Translations under genes and position numbers: made by a program
The notes under the pieces: model-generated
The model's input: the letters and a program-made list of their open reading frames with translations, nothing else
Databases searched by the model: none
What the model was told of the DNA's origin: nothing
Shown here: in pieces, positions 25,308 to 33,561 of the stretch
Numbering within the stretch: the stretch's first letter is position 1
How the letters are laid out: each line of letters begins with the position of its first letter
NCBI RefSeq assembly: GCF_000731675.1
Contig: NZ_JMIT01000001.1
Location: forward strand, 1,859,526-1,923,525
Direction: 5' to 3'
DNA: 64,000 nucleotides
Origin: Pseudomonas capeferrum
GTDB lineage: Bacteria > Pseudomonadota > Gammaproteobacteria > Pseudomonadales > Pseudomonadaceae

Positions 25308-26192
25308 TCAAGGGACAGCTAACTCGTTGAACAGCCACTGCTTGAACTGAGTCACTGCGTGCGGTTGCCTATGCCGCCGAGGATGCACGAGGTAGTGGCC
25401 AACGTAGCGGACACTGTTACTGACATGCCGAAGCGGGCTGACCAGCCGACCGCTTGCTAGCTCCTTCTCAGCCACCAGGTCAGACTCAAGTACTACTCCC
25501 AGGCCGCCAGCTGCTGCTGCAATACCCATGGAGCTTCGATCGAACGCCAAGCCATAGCTTTTCGGTGGATGCATTCCATTGGCCGCAAACCACCCTTTCC
25601 ATTGCACAGATTGCCCATCGCTCTGGATAAGAAACTGGGCGTACAGATCCTGCGGCGAGCGAAGATGCTGGGCAACTTCAGGACTGCATAGGGGCGTTAG
25701 CTCTTCGATACGCAGCGGCGTCTTTTCGTGCGAAGAGACCCTGGGTTCGCCATAGACGATGTCCAAGTCGAAATCATCGTTGTCGAACAGCGCATAGTCA
25801 GTACTGGCGGATATCCGCAGGTCGATGCCGGGATGATCACGCAGAAAGCCGGCTAGGCGCGGCACCAACCACTGGCTGGCGAACGTCGGTGCCACGTGAA
25901 GGCGCAGCGGCACTGCGGGCTCATTAGTCGCAATCGCCAATCCCCGGCTCATCTCCTCGAAACCACGCTGCACATGATCCAGCAGCATGGCGCCCTCGGT
26001 TGTCAGCGCCGTATGTCGCGTACTCCGAGTGAAAAGAGAGACTTCAGCGGCGACTTCCAATTTGCGTATGGCATGGCTTACCGCGCTTGACGACAGATCC
26101 AGCTCCTTTGCTGCTTCTACAAATGAGCAGGTTCGACCCGCCGCTTCGAACACCCTCAGGGCTGAGAGCGGTACCTTTTTCAAGATCTTCAT
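25308..26192 (-). CDS. LysR-family regulator, GcvA-like (module E)
   Basis: A 294-residue LysR regulator with the GcvA/AmpR-type opening (LSALRVFEAAGRTCSFVEAA, then KELDLSSSAVSHAIRKLE) and an effector domain of usual length. It is divergent to the transketolase gene at 26343 with a 150-bp gap, so it should control module E. A symmetric 13-base T-N11-A box lies immediately before its own start codon. Confidence 0.88.
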   Translation of the reverse strand: MKILKKVPLSALRVFEAAGRTCSFVEAAKELDLSSSAVSHAIRKLEVAAEVSLFTRSTRHTALTTEGAMLLDHVQRGFEEMSRGLAIATNEPAVPLRLHVAPTFASQWLVPRLAGFLRDHPGIDLRISASTDYALFDNDDFDLDIVYGEPRVSSHEKTPLRIEELTPLCSPEVAQHLRSPQDLYAQFLIQSDGQSVQWKGWFAANGMHPPKSYGLAFDRSSMGIAAAAGGLGVVLESDLVAEKELASGRLVSPLRHVSNSVRYVGHYLVHPRRHRQPHAVTQFKQWLFNELAVP

Positions 26193-26195
26193 TGG

Positions 26196-26208
26196 TGAAT
26201 CCGATTCA
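26196..26208. promoter_or_regulatory. Candidate LysR box (T-N11-A)
   Basis: TGAATC, C, GATTCA: perfect 13-base palindrome fitting the T-N11-A LysR rule. The related sequence ACTGATGAATCC...TCAGT at 26286-26308 may be a second contact site closer to the transketolase promoter. Confidence 0.55.
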
Positions 26209-26342
26209 TTAACTGACGAATTTAAACCTTTTGTCGACCCTGTATTTTTACCTGATCATCAAGGGGTTACTCAATACGACTGGGTACTGATGAATCCGTT
26301 GCGTCAGTAACTCCGGATCGCTGGTCACCAATGGAGAACAAT

Positions 26343-27200
26343 ATGACCGAGAGTCGCAATGAGCACTTTGCCCGGATGTCGAAGCACGCCTGGCGCATTC
26401 GTCGCTTCGCCCTACGCATGGGCGAGGTTCAGGGCCAAGGCTATGTTGGCCAGGCACTGGGCTGGGCCGACGTACTGGCTGTTGCCTACTGCCACGCCAT
26501 GAACATTCGCGCTGATCAACCTGAATGGGAAGGCCGCGATCGTTTCCTGCTTTCCCATGGGCACTACGCCATCGCGCTTTACGCAGCGCTGTTGGAGGCC
26601 GGCGTTCTGCCGGAGGAGGAGCTGGAAACTTATGGCTCCGATGATAGCCGCCTGCCGATGTCGGGCATGGCGACCTACACACCCGGCATGGAAATCTCTG
26701 GTGGCTCCCTTGGCCAAGGGTTGGCTATTGCTGTAGGCCAGGCGCTGGGCCTGCGCATGAAGGGCAACGATGCGTTCGTCTACAACTCGATGTCCGATGG
26801 CGAGCTGGACGAGGGAGCGGTGTGGGAAGCTGCCATGTCAGCCTCGCACCACAAGCTGGGCAACCTGATCAATCTGGTGGACATCAACCGCCAGCAGGCA
26901 GACGGCCCTTCCCACGACATCCTCCAATTCGAACCCCTCGTCGATAAGTGGGCAGCGTTCGGTTGGCACGTGCAGCGCGTCGACGGCAATGACCTGCAGG
27001 CTGTGATCCAGGCCTTCGACCTCGCGCGGTCGGTACAGGGCGACAAGCCGCGAGTCATTCTCTTCGACACCCTCATGGGTAAAGGTGTCCCGTTCCTTGA
27101 GCAACGTGACAAGAACCACTTCATCCGGGTCGAGCCACAGGAGTGGCAGCATGCACTTGCAGACCTCGATGAGATCCACGCGCCAAGGAGCCCACAATGA
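26343..27200 (+). CDS. Transketolase, N-terminal (TPP-binding) subunit
   Basis: A 285-residue protein equal to the first domain of transketolase. It has HGHYAIALYAALLEAGVL (substrate/TPP histidines), GGSLGQGLAIAVGQALG, and the thiamine-diphosphate motif SDGELDEG...LINLVDINRQQADG. Two-subunit transketolases are common in archaea and in catabolic clusters, where they move a C2 ketol unit between unusual sugars. Start chosen at 26343 (ATGACC) with GGAG 7 bases upstream. The second subunit starts within the stop codon of this gene (ATGA). It is the first gene of a plus-strand run: transketolase, transporter, PQQ dehydrogenase, SDR. Confidence 0.9.
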   Translation: MTESRNEHFARMSKHAWRIRRFALRMGEVQGQGYVGQALGWADVLAVAYCHAMNIRADQPEWEGRDRFLLSHGHYAIALYAALLEAGVLPEEELETYGSDDSRLPMSGMATYTPGMEISGGSLGQGLAIAVGQALGLRMKGNDAFVYNSMSDGELDEGAVWEAAMSASHHKLGNLINLVDINRQQADGPSHDILQFEPLVDKWAAFGWHVQRVDGNDLQAVIQAFDLARSVQGDKPRVILFDTLMGKGVPFLEQRDKNHFIRVEPQEWQHALADLDEIHAPRSPQ

Positions 27201-28198
27201 CCGCCGCTTCTCCAGTCAAGCCGAAACTCACCACGTCGTCGATGATCGCATCCATCGCCAGCGAGGGTCAGCGCACCACATCTGCGCCCTTTGGGCACAC
27301 CTTGGTAAAGGCCGGCCAGAAAAATCCACGCATCGTCGGGATGACTGCGGATCTGGCCAAGTACACCGACTTACATATCTTCGCCCAACGTTATCCAGAG
27401 CGATTCCTGCAGATGGGTATGGCAGAGCAACTGCTCATGGCTGCGGCTGGAGGCATGGCAAAAGAAGGTTTCGTACCGTTCGCCACCACCTATGCGGTAT
27501 TCGCCACTCGCCGAGCTTATGACTTCATTCATCAGGTAATCGCTGAAGAGAACCTGAACGTGAAGATCTGTGCGGCGCTGCCGGGCCTGACTACCGGCTA
27601 TGGCCCAAGCCATCAAGCCACCGAAGACTTGGCGATGATGCGAGCAATCCCCCAGATGACGGTCATCGATCCTTGTGATGCACTGGAGACGGAGCAATGT
27701 GTAGCCGCGATAGCGGAGCACAACGGCCCGGTCTACATGCGCCTACCCCGCGGACGCGTGCCCCTCGTCCTCGATGAGTACGACTACAAATTCGAGTTGG
27801 GCAAAGCCAGGTTGCTGCGTGACGGCAAGGATGTGCTGATCATCTCCTCGGGCCTCATGACCATGCGCGCCCTTGAAGTAGCAGACGAACTGGCCAAAAA
27901 CACAATCGACACCGCGGTCTTGCACGTGCCGACGATCAAGCCGCTCGATGTCGAGACCGTCCTGGAACAATGTCGCCGCGAAGGCCGGCTGGTTGTCATC
28001 GCGGAAAACCACACCCAGATCGGTGGCCTCGGTGAGGCCATAGCCATGGCGTTGCTACTAGCCCGCGTGCAACCGGAGGTTCGCCACGTGGCGCTCCCTG
28101 ACCAGTTCCTGGATGCAGGTGCGCTGCCGACCCTCCATGACCGCTACGGCATTTCCAAAGAAGTCATGGTCGCAAACATCCAGCGTTGGCTGGGCTGA
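27197..28198 (+). CDS. Transketolase, C-terminal subunit
   Basis: A 333-residue partner subunit carrying the pyrimidine-binding domain (IVGMTADLAKYTDLHIFAQR, ERFLQMGMAEQLLMAAAGGM with the catalytic glutamate in AEQ, and KICAALPGLTTGYGPSHQAT) and the C-terminal transketolase domain (VLIISSGLMTMRALEVADEL). With the upstream subunit it makes a complete transketolase. The C-terminal part ends close to the usual length. Chromosomal tktA, expected elsewhere in the genome, would be a single polypeptide, so this is an accessory enzyme. Confidence 0.9.
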   Translation: MTAASPVKPKLTTSSMIASIASEGQRTTSAPFGHTLVKAGQKNPRIVGMTADLAKYTDLHIFAQRYPERFLQMGMAEQLLMAAAGGMAKEGFVPFATTYAVFATRRAYDFIHQVIAEENLNVKICAALPGLTTGYGPSHQATEDLAMMRAIPQMTVIDPCDALETEQCVAAIAEHNGPVYMRLPRGRVPLVLDEYDYKFELGKARLLRDGKDVLIISSGLMTMRALEVADELAKNTIDTAVLHVPTIKPLDVETVLEQCRREGRLVVIAENHTQIGGLGEAIAMALLLARVQPEVRHVALPDQFLDAGALPTLHDRYGISKEVMVANIQRWLG

Positions 28199-28326
28199 TC
28201 GACTGCTGATGTGCGATGGCCGCTCACACCGCGTTGCCCACTGCCTGGGCAAGGTGAGCGAGCCATTGTGCCGGCAGCCCTCGTTTCTCGTCCCTGGATC
28301 GTCCCTATAACTACAAGGTGATGGCG

Positions 28327-29628
28327 ATGCACAAAGACACCAGTCTCCTGAAGAAAAAACGTGTTTGGATCTACGCGTTTCTCTTCACCCTGACTCTGAT
28401 CAACTACGTTGACCGAGTTTCGCTTTCGGTTGCCTCCAAAGTGCTCAAGGAAGAATTCGATATCTCGCCGGTTGCGATGGGCTACCTTTTCTCGTCATTC
28501 GTATGGCTCTACTTTCTGGCCCTCATCCCCATGGGCTACCTCGTAGGCCGCTTTGGCCCTAAAAAGGTCAACGGTTACGGCATAGGGGTATGGTCGGTAG
28601 CCACGGCCTGCACCGCATTGTCGACCGGGTTCATTTCTTTGCTCAGCTGCCGACTAATCATGGGCATGGGCGAAGCCACCACCTACCCTGCCGGCGCGCG
28701 TGTAATCCGCGAATGGATGCCACTCAAAGAGCGTGGCATGGCTACTGCTGTATTCCACAGCGGCAGCTTGGTAGGCCCAGCCATCGGCGCCATTGGCTTT
28801 GGCTGGCTGATCAGCGCGTTTGGCTGGCGCATCGCCTTTGTCGTAGCCGGCGCGTTGGGCTTCCTTTGGCTAGCTGCCTGGTTGAAGTGGTACAGCCACC
28901 CTGCAAAAGCTCCATGGCTTGAGGATGCCGAACGCGCGGAGATTGCTGAAGGTAGCGTCTCACACGGGGCAGAGCCGGCGCAGGCTGTGTCGCTTGGCCT
29001 CAAGGGCCTGGCACGCTCCAGCAGCATGTGGGCGATTGCCCTGTCGCATGGGTGCGCAGTGTATGCCACCTACTTTTTCCTGACCTGGCTGCCGACCTAC
29101 CTCCAGGCTGAAAAAGGCCTGACGGTGATGTCCAGCGGCATCTACACCGCCATTCCGTACCTTGGTGCGGCCATTCTCGCCATCGTCATTGGCCGCCTGA
29201 GTGACAAGGCGATGCGCCCAGGTGCAGCCGAAACCGGACAGCGTCGCATGGTGGTGGCAAGTGTGTTGCTCGCCTCCTCGGTCATCTTTCTGGTGCCAGC
29301 GATCGACAGCACCTGGTCAATTCTCTTCGTGATCACGCTGTCGTTGGCGACCTGCGCTTCGGCGATTTCTCTGAACCTCTCGCTTGTGAATGACTTGGTG
29401 CGCTCTGAAGACGACGTCGGCACTGCAGCTGGCTTTATCACTGCAGTCGGCAATCTGTTCGGTCTCCTCGCTCCGATCGTGACTGGCTACGTGGTGGCCG
29501 GCTCTGGCAGCTTCGCCTTGGCCTTCGTCGTCGTCGGCGCATTACTTGTGATCGGCTCAGTCCTCTCGATGTTCTGCACGCGTCGGCCCATCGGCTTTGC
29601 AGCCTCCGGCAAACAGGCCATAGCCTGA
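28327..29628 (+). CDS. MFS transporter, ACS-like (module E)
   Basis: A 433-residue permease with 12 predicted membrane segments. The opening TLTLINYVDRVSLSVASKVL and GMGEATTYPAGARVIREWMP are typical of the sugar-acid branch of the anion:cation symporters. Start at 28327 is preferred because AAGGTG lies 8 bases before it; an ATG at 28321 is too close to that site. It lies between transketolase and the PQQ dehydrogenase pair and would import the acid formed in the periplasm by the dehydrogenase. Confidence 0.86.
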   Translation: MHKDTSLLKKKRVWIYAFLFTLTLINYVDRVSLSVASKVLKEEFDISPVAMGYLFSSFVWLYFLALIPMGYLVGRFGPKKVNGYGIGVWSVATACTALSTGFISLLSCRLIMGMGEATTYPAGARVIREWMPLKERGMATAVFHSGSLVGPAIGAIGFGWLISAFGWRIAFVVAGALGFLWLAAWLKWYSHPAKAPWLEDAERAEIAEGSVSHGAEPAQAVSLGLKGLARSSSMWAIALSHGCAVYATYFFLTWLPTYLQAEKGLTVMSSGIYTAIPYLGAAILAIVIGRLSDKAMRPGAAETGQRRMVVASVLLASSVIFLVPAIDSTWSILFVITLSLATCASAISLNLSLVNDLVRSEDDVGTAAGFITAVGNLFGLLAPIVTGYVVAGSGSFALAFVVVGALLVIGSVLSMFCTRRPIGFAASGKQAIA

Positions 29629-29659
29629 ATCAATAGCAAATTAAGGAAGTAGTAGCGTC

Positions 29660-30058
29660 ATGAATCAACGTAGTAGTGAATCCCGCAGCAACGGCCGGGC
29701 CTCGGCTGGTCACAGCGGGAAATGGCGGCTGGCGACCGTCGTTTTAGCCCTGGCGCTGGGGGCATTTGGCATGGCCCTTTTTGGCGGCGGGGTATGGCTG
29801 ATGGCTTTGGGCGGTAGCTGGTATTACACCCTCACCGGGGCCGGCTGTGTAATCACAGCTGTCATGCTGTGGCGGCAACGATTTGGCGCCTTGTACCTGT
29901 TCGCCGTGATCTGGGGCCTGACACTGATCTGGGCTTTATGGGAAGTCGGACTCAACTGGTGGGGGCTTGTACCACGTCTGGTGGCAATCACCGTCATCCT
30001 GTTGTTGATCCTTGCCGTGTCGCCGTCACTGCGTCGCGCCCCCCGCTCTGCTGCGTAA
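29660..30058 (+). CDS. Membrane anchor of PQQ dehydrogenase
   Basis: A 132-residue protein with four hydrophobic helices (VVLALALGAFGMALFGGGVW, YYTLTGAGCVITAVML, ALYLFAVIWGLTLIWALWEV, LVAITVILLLILAV). The segment LIWALWEVGLNWWGLVPR is the signature of the membrane domain at the front of glucose/quinate dehydrogenases (GCD, QuiA). Here that domain is a separate gene, 11 bp before the catalytic gene, so the normal one-chain enzyme is split into two polypeptides. A decayed homologue exists at 2181-2405. Confidence 0.85.
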   Translation: MNQRSSESRSNGRASAGHSGKWRLATVVLALALGAFGMALFGGGVWLMALGGSWYYTLTGAGCVITAVMLWRQRFGALYLFAVIWGLTLIWALWEVGLNWWGLVPRLVAITVILLLILAVSPSLRRAPRSAA

Positions 30059-30069
30059 AGAGGTTTGTC

Positions 30070-32100
30070 ATGTTCCTATCAGTCAAATGCAGAAGCGCAC
30101 TGGCGCTCGCCGTTTCTTGCGCGCTTCAGGTGCAGATCGCTCAAGCTCAGGGTATGCCGCAGGTCGGCAGCGATTGGCCGTTCTATGGCGGTGATCACAA
30201 CGCTCAGCGCTTTAGCCCCCTCAAGCAGATCACCCCAGCAAACGTTGGGCGCCTGGAGCGCGCATTTGTGTATCACACACGGGACTTACCGAATCCGGGC
30301 AGTCGCTACTCGCCTGAAACAACCCCGGTCAAGGTCGGCAACGACCTGCTGATGTGCTCTGCTAAAAACATCCTTATTTCGATCAATGCTGCAACCGGCA
30401 AGGAAAACTGGCGTCACGACCCTGGAGTACCTGATCAGGCAATTCCTCACGCAGCAGCATGCCGCGGCGTGGCGGTGTACACCGCGCCAGAGATCCCTGA
30501 GTCCGCACAATGCCGCAGCCGTGTGGTAGAGGCGACACTGGATGCGAGGCTGGTAGCTGTAGATCTGCGCACGGGCGAGCCTTGCAAGGACTTCGGACAG
30601 AACGGCACTGTGGATCTTTGGGAAGGTCTGGGCAAAAAAGTCCCCGGCTGGTACGCGGTTACAGCTCCTCCTACTATCGTCAATGGCGTGGTGGTCACAG
30701 GAGCACAAATTCGTGACGGTCAGGATGAGGACGCACCTTCTGGGGTGATTCGCGGCTACGACGCGGTCAACGGGAAAATGGCCTGGGCTTGGGATCTGGG
30801 TAACCCTGAAAACGTTCATGGCCCAGCCGAAGGCAGCACCTACACCCGTGGCACCCCGAATATGTGGACGGCTGCAGTGGGCGATGAGCAGCTTGGCTAC
30901 GTCTACCTGCCGATCAGCAACTCCTCAATTGATTACTACGGCTCCAACCGTAGCGAGGAAGAAAACAAGTATTCGACCTCACTGGTGGCCGTCGACGTGA
31001 AGACGGGCAAGGACGTATGGCACTTCCAGACCATCCGCCATGATGTGTGGGATTATGATCTGGGCAGTCAGCCAACCCTTCTTGATTTCCCTGATAAGGA
31101 CGGAAAACCAGTGGCTGCAGTGCTGCTGCCGACGAAGCAGGGTGACATCTACATCCTGGATCGCGCAACTGGCGAGCCTCTGGTTCCGATTGGTGAAGTC
31201 AAGGCACCAAAAGGCGGCTCCGTTGAACCCCAATTCCTGGCTAATACTCAACCTACCTCCGAGTGGCACACTCTACGCAAGGCGCCGAAAACCGAAGCGG
31301 ACATGTGGGGCTTCTCACCACTCGATCAGTTGATGTGCCGCATCCAGTTCCGCCAGGCCAACTACGAAGGCTACCTGACGCCGCCATCGGTGGATCGTCC
31401 CTGGATTCAATACCCGGGCTACAACGGTGGCTCCGATTGGGGCTCGGTCGCGATCGACCCAGTTCGACGACTTCTAATCGCCAACTACAACGACATCCCC
31501 AACCTTAACCAGCTCATACCACGTGTACAGGCGGACAAGTTGGGGCTCAAACCTATCTATGCGCCAAAGGTTGATGAGACCTCGCTGAACAAGGCTGGCA
31601 GCAAATCGGGCAAGGGCGAAGGTGGGGCATCGGCCTATCCGCAGGTCAACGCGCCTTACGCGATCAGTGTGAATGCGGGATGGCGTAACTGGGGCACCGG
31701 CGTACCGTGCTCGGCACCACCGTATGGCGGAATTCGTGCAATCAGCCTGGATACCGGCAAGACCGTGTGGGACGAGCCGCTGGGTACCGCACGTCGCAAC
31801 GGGCCTTTCGGCATCCCGTCGCATCTGCCACTGAATATCGGCTTGCCAAACAATGGCGGAACGGTGGTCACCGCAGGTGGACTCACCTTCGTCGGCGCGG
31901 CGACTGACAACTTGTTCCGTGCCATCGACACAGCTACCGGTGAGGTGCTGTGGGAAGACGTATTGACGGCAGGCGCCCAAGCCAACCCGATCTCGTACGA
32001 GGTTGATGGTGAGCAGTATGTGCTCGTCTCAGCGTCTGGCCACGCCTTCATGGAAACCGGCACCAGCGACGAAATCATCGCATACAAGCTGCGTAAGTAA
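30070..32100 (+). CDS. PQQ-dependent dehydrogenase, GCD/quinate type
   Basis: A 676-residue periplasmic quinoprotein. A signal peptide (about residues 1-26, ALALAVSCALQVQIAQA) is followed by WPFYGGDHNAQRFSPLKQIT and an eight-bladed propeller with family segments PTIVNGVVVTGAQIRDGQDE, AWAWDLG, QTIRHDVWDYDLGSQPTLLD and the PQQ-contact region GGIRAISLDTGK...NGPFGIPSHLPLNIG. Known members oxidise glucose, quinate, inositol or other polyols and pass electrons to ubiquinone. The membrane part comes from the preceding gene. The enzyme needs PQQ made elsewhere in the genome. The C-terminus (GTSDEIIAYKL) is intact. Substrate unknown; context suggests a polyol or sugar later handled by transketolase. 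Confidence 0.9.
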   Translation: MFLSVKCRSALALAVSCALQVQIAQAQGMPQVGSDWPFYGGDHNAQRFSPLKQITPANVGRLERAFVYHTRDLPNPGSRYSPETTPVKVGNDLLMCSAKNILISINAATGKENWRHDPGVPDQAIPHAAACRGVAVYTAPEIPESAQCRSRVVEATLDARLVAVDLRTGEPCKDFGQNGTVDLWEGLGKKVPGWYAVTAPPTIVNGVVVTGAQIRDGQDEDAPSGVIRGYDAVNGKMAWAWDLGNPENVHGPAEGSTYTRGTPNMWTAAVGDEQLGYVYLPISNSSIDYYGSNRSEEENKYSTSLVAVDVKTGKDVWHFQTIRHDVWDYDLGSQPTLLDFPDKDGKPVAAVLLPTKQGDIYILDRATGEPLVPIGEVKAPKGGSVEPQFLANTQPTSEWHTLRKAPKTEADMWGFSPLDQLMCRIQFRQANYEGYLTPPSVDRPWIQYPGYNGGSDWGSVAIDPVRRLLIANYNDIPNLNQLIPRVQADKLGLKPIYAPKVDETSLNKAGSKSGKGEGGASAYPQVNAPYAISVNAGWRNWGTGVPCSAPPYGGIRAISLDTGKTVWDEPLGTARRNGPFGIPSHLPLNIGLPNNGGTVVTAGGLTFVGAATDNLFRAIDTATGEVLWEDVLTAGAQANPISYEVDGEQYVLVSASGHAFMETGTSDEIIAYKLRK

Positions 32101-32106
32101 TGCCTT

Positions 32107-32130
32107 GACGGGGCCCGCTTGGGCCCCGTC
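32107..32130. terminator. Hairpin between dehydrogenase and SDR
   Basis: GACGGGGCCC, loop GCTT, GGGCCCCGTC: a perfect 10-bp stem 7 bases after the stop codon, followed by TTGACA. Terminator, or a structure that lowers expression of the SDR. Confidence 0.7.
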
Positions 32131-32159
32131 TTGACACTGATTCACAGAGGAGTTTAATC

Positions 32160-32912
32160 ATGGATTTGGGCTTGCAAGGTAAACGCGTACTGGTGAGCGG
32201 CGCTTCCAGGGGTATCGGGCGGGCAATTGCCAAATTGTTTCTCGATGAGGGCGCCAAGGTGGCCTTCTGTGCTCGGGGTACCGCAGGCGTCCAAACGACG
32301 CAACAAGCACTCGGTCATGACGCCATCGGTACCGCCGTTGATGTCACCCAGCCCGAACAGGTGCAGGCCTGGGTCACGGATGCAGCGCAGCGTCTTGGAG
32401 GAATCGATATCGTCGTGCCGAACGTCAGTGCTTTGGCTGGCGGAGATGACTTGCAGACATGGCGACGAGCCTTCGACACCGATTTACTGGGAAGTGCGAC
32501 GATGGTCAAAGCCGCCTTGCCCGCCCTGCGTCAATCGCAAGCCGCATCGGTTGTCCTAATTTCCAGCGTATCGGGCCGCGAAGTCGATATGTTCGCGGAG
32601 CCATACGGTGTACTGAAAGCAGCATTGCTGCACTACAGTAAAACGCTTTCTGCACGCCATGCGCGCGAAGGTATTCGGGTGAACTCTGTCTCCCCAGGAA
32701 ACGTGTATTTTCCGGAGGGCGTATGGGGTGACATAAAGCGCGACCAGCCCGAGACCTTCGCGAAATGCCTAGCTGAAAACCCGTTGGGCCGCATGGCTAC
32801 ACCCGAGGAAGTAGCCAAAGCAGTCGTATTCCTGGCCAGCCCTGCTGCAAGCTTTACCACCGGCACGAACTTGCTCGTGGATGGCGGGCTGACACGCTCG
32901 GTTCAGTTCTGA
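32160..32912 (+). CDS. SDR-family oxidoreductase (module E)
   Basis: A 250-residue short-chain dehydrogenase: SGASRGIG at the N-terminus, PNVSAL where most members have NNAG, ISSVSG with the catalytic serine, and YGVLKAA as YxxxK. The strong site GAGGAGT precedes the ATG. Last catabolic gene of the insert, separated from the PQQ dehydrogenase by a hairpin. Substitution of NNAG by PNVS is found in several SDR subgroups and does not itself imply loss of function. Confidence 0.85.
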   Translation: MDLGLQGKRVLVSGASRGIGRAIAKLFLDEGAKVAFCARGTAGVQTTQQALGHDAIGTAVDVTQPEQVQAWVTDAAQRLGGIDIVVPNVSALAGGDDLQTWRRAFDTDLLGSATMVKAALPALRQSQAASVVLISSVSGREVDMFAEPYGVLKAALLHYSKTLSARHAREGIRVNSVSPGNVYFPEGVWGDIKRDQPETFAKCLAENPLGRMATPEEVAKAVVFLASPAASFTTGTNLLVDGGLTRSVQF

Positions 32913-32976
32913 GCACCCAGGCCCAACGGTAGTAATCTGAATAAGATTTGAATGATGAAACTCTATATCTACGAAC

Positions 32977-33277
32977 TGAATCGCCCCTGGTTTCCTAGAC
33001 ACCTCCAAGCCTCATAATGAGGCCCAAATAGGAGGTGCCATGAGTCGTCAGCGTTAAGATCGAAGCGGTCAAGCAAGTGACCGAGAAAGGCAAACCCGTC
33101 GCCGATGTCGCCCAGCGCCTGGGCATGTCCGTGCACAGCCTTTATGCCTGGATCAAGGTCTACAGCAAGCCCCAAGAGCAGCGTCAGCAAGACGACGATC
33201 AGCAGGCCGAACTGCGCAAGCTGCGCGCTGAACTCAAGCGCGTGACGGAAGAGCGAGACATCTTAAAAAAGGCCGCC
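32977..33277 (+). mobile_element. IS3-family insertion sequence remnant
   Basis: The remnant begins with a terminal-repeat-like TGAATCGCCCCTGGTTTCCT at 32977, resembling the TGAACCGCCCCGGGTTTCCTG ends of IS3-family elements in pseudomonads. It runs through a partial orfA up to about 33,277, where chromosomal MocR sequence resumes. The orfB transposase and the right end are gone, so it cannot move by itself. It marks the right border of the foreign DNA. Confidence 0.8.
33040..33277 (+). pseudogene. IS3-family orfA, broken at both ends
   Basis: The original start is ATG at 33040 (MSRQR), but TAA follows at once. After a frame shift the protein continues as KIEAVKQVTEKGKPVADVAQ, RLGMSVHSLYAWIKVYSKP and LRAELKRVTEERDILKKAAA, the HTH and leucine-zipper parts of an IS3 OrfA. 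A few codons between MSRQR and KIEAV are missing, consistent with a small deletion. At the C-terminus the expected YFAK tail is replaced by MocR sequence. Non-functional. Confidence 0.85.
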
Positions 33278-33561
33278 GCGAACGCATCCTCGCGCGCCTG
33301 GAGGGCGACCTGGCGCCTTGGTTCAGCGCCATACCGGCCAGCGCCGGTTTCCACCTGAGTGCGCTGGCAAAGCCTGGGGTGGATGTCGAACTGCTGGCCA
33401 ACCTCGCACGCAAGGTGGAGGTCGGCCTCTATTCGCTGGCACCGTTTTTCAGCGAGGTGCCGGTGCGTCCCGGGCTGGTGCTAGGCTTTGGCGCCATCGA
33501 GCTGCTCGACATCGACACCGCGCTCGACCGCGTCCGCGATACCCTGCAACGCCTCAGTTGA
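33278..33561 (+). pseudogene. MocR-family regulator, 3' piece
   Basis: The frame reads (R)ERILARLEGDLAPWFSAI, SAGFHLSALAKPGVDVELLA, VEVGLYSLAPFFSEV, GLVLGFGAIELLDIDTALDR and RDTLQRLS with a TGA at 33559. This is the small C-terminal subdomain of a MocR regulator and continues the piece at 1-237. Comparing with family members, roughly 15-20 residues are missing between the pieces, so insertion was accompanied by a small deletion. There is no start codon of its own. Confidence 0.85.
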
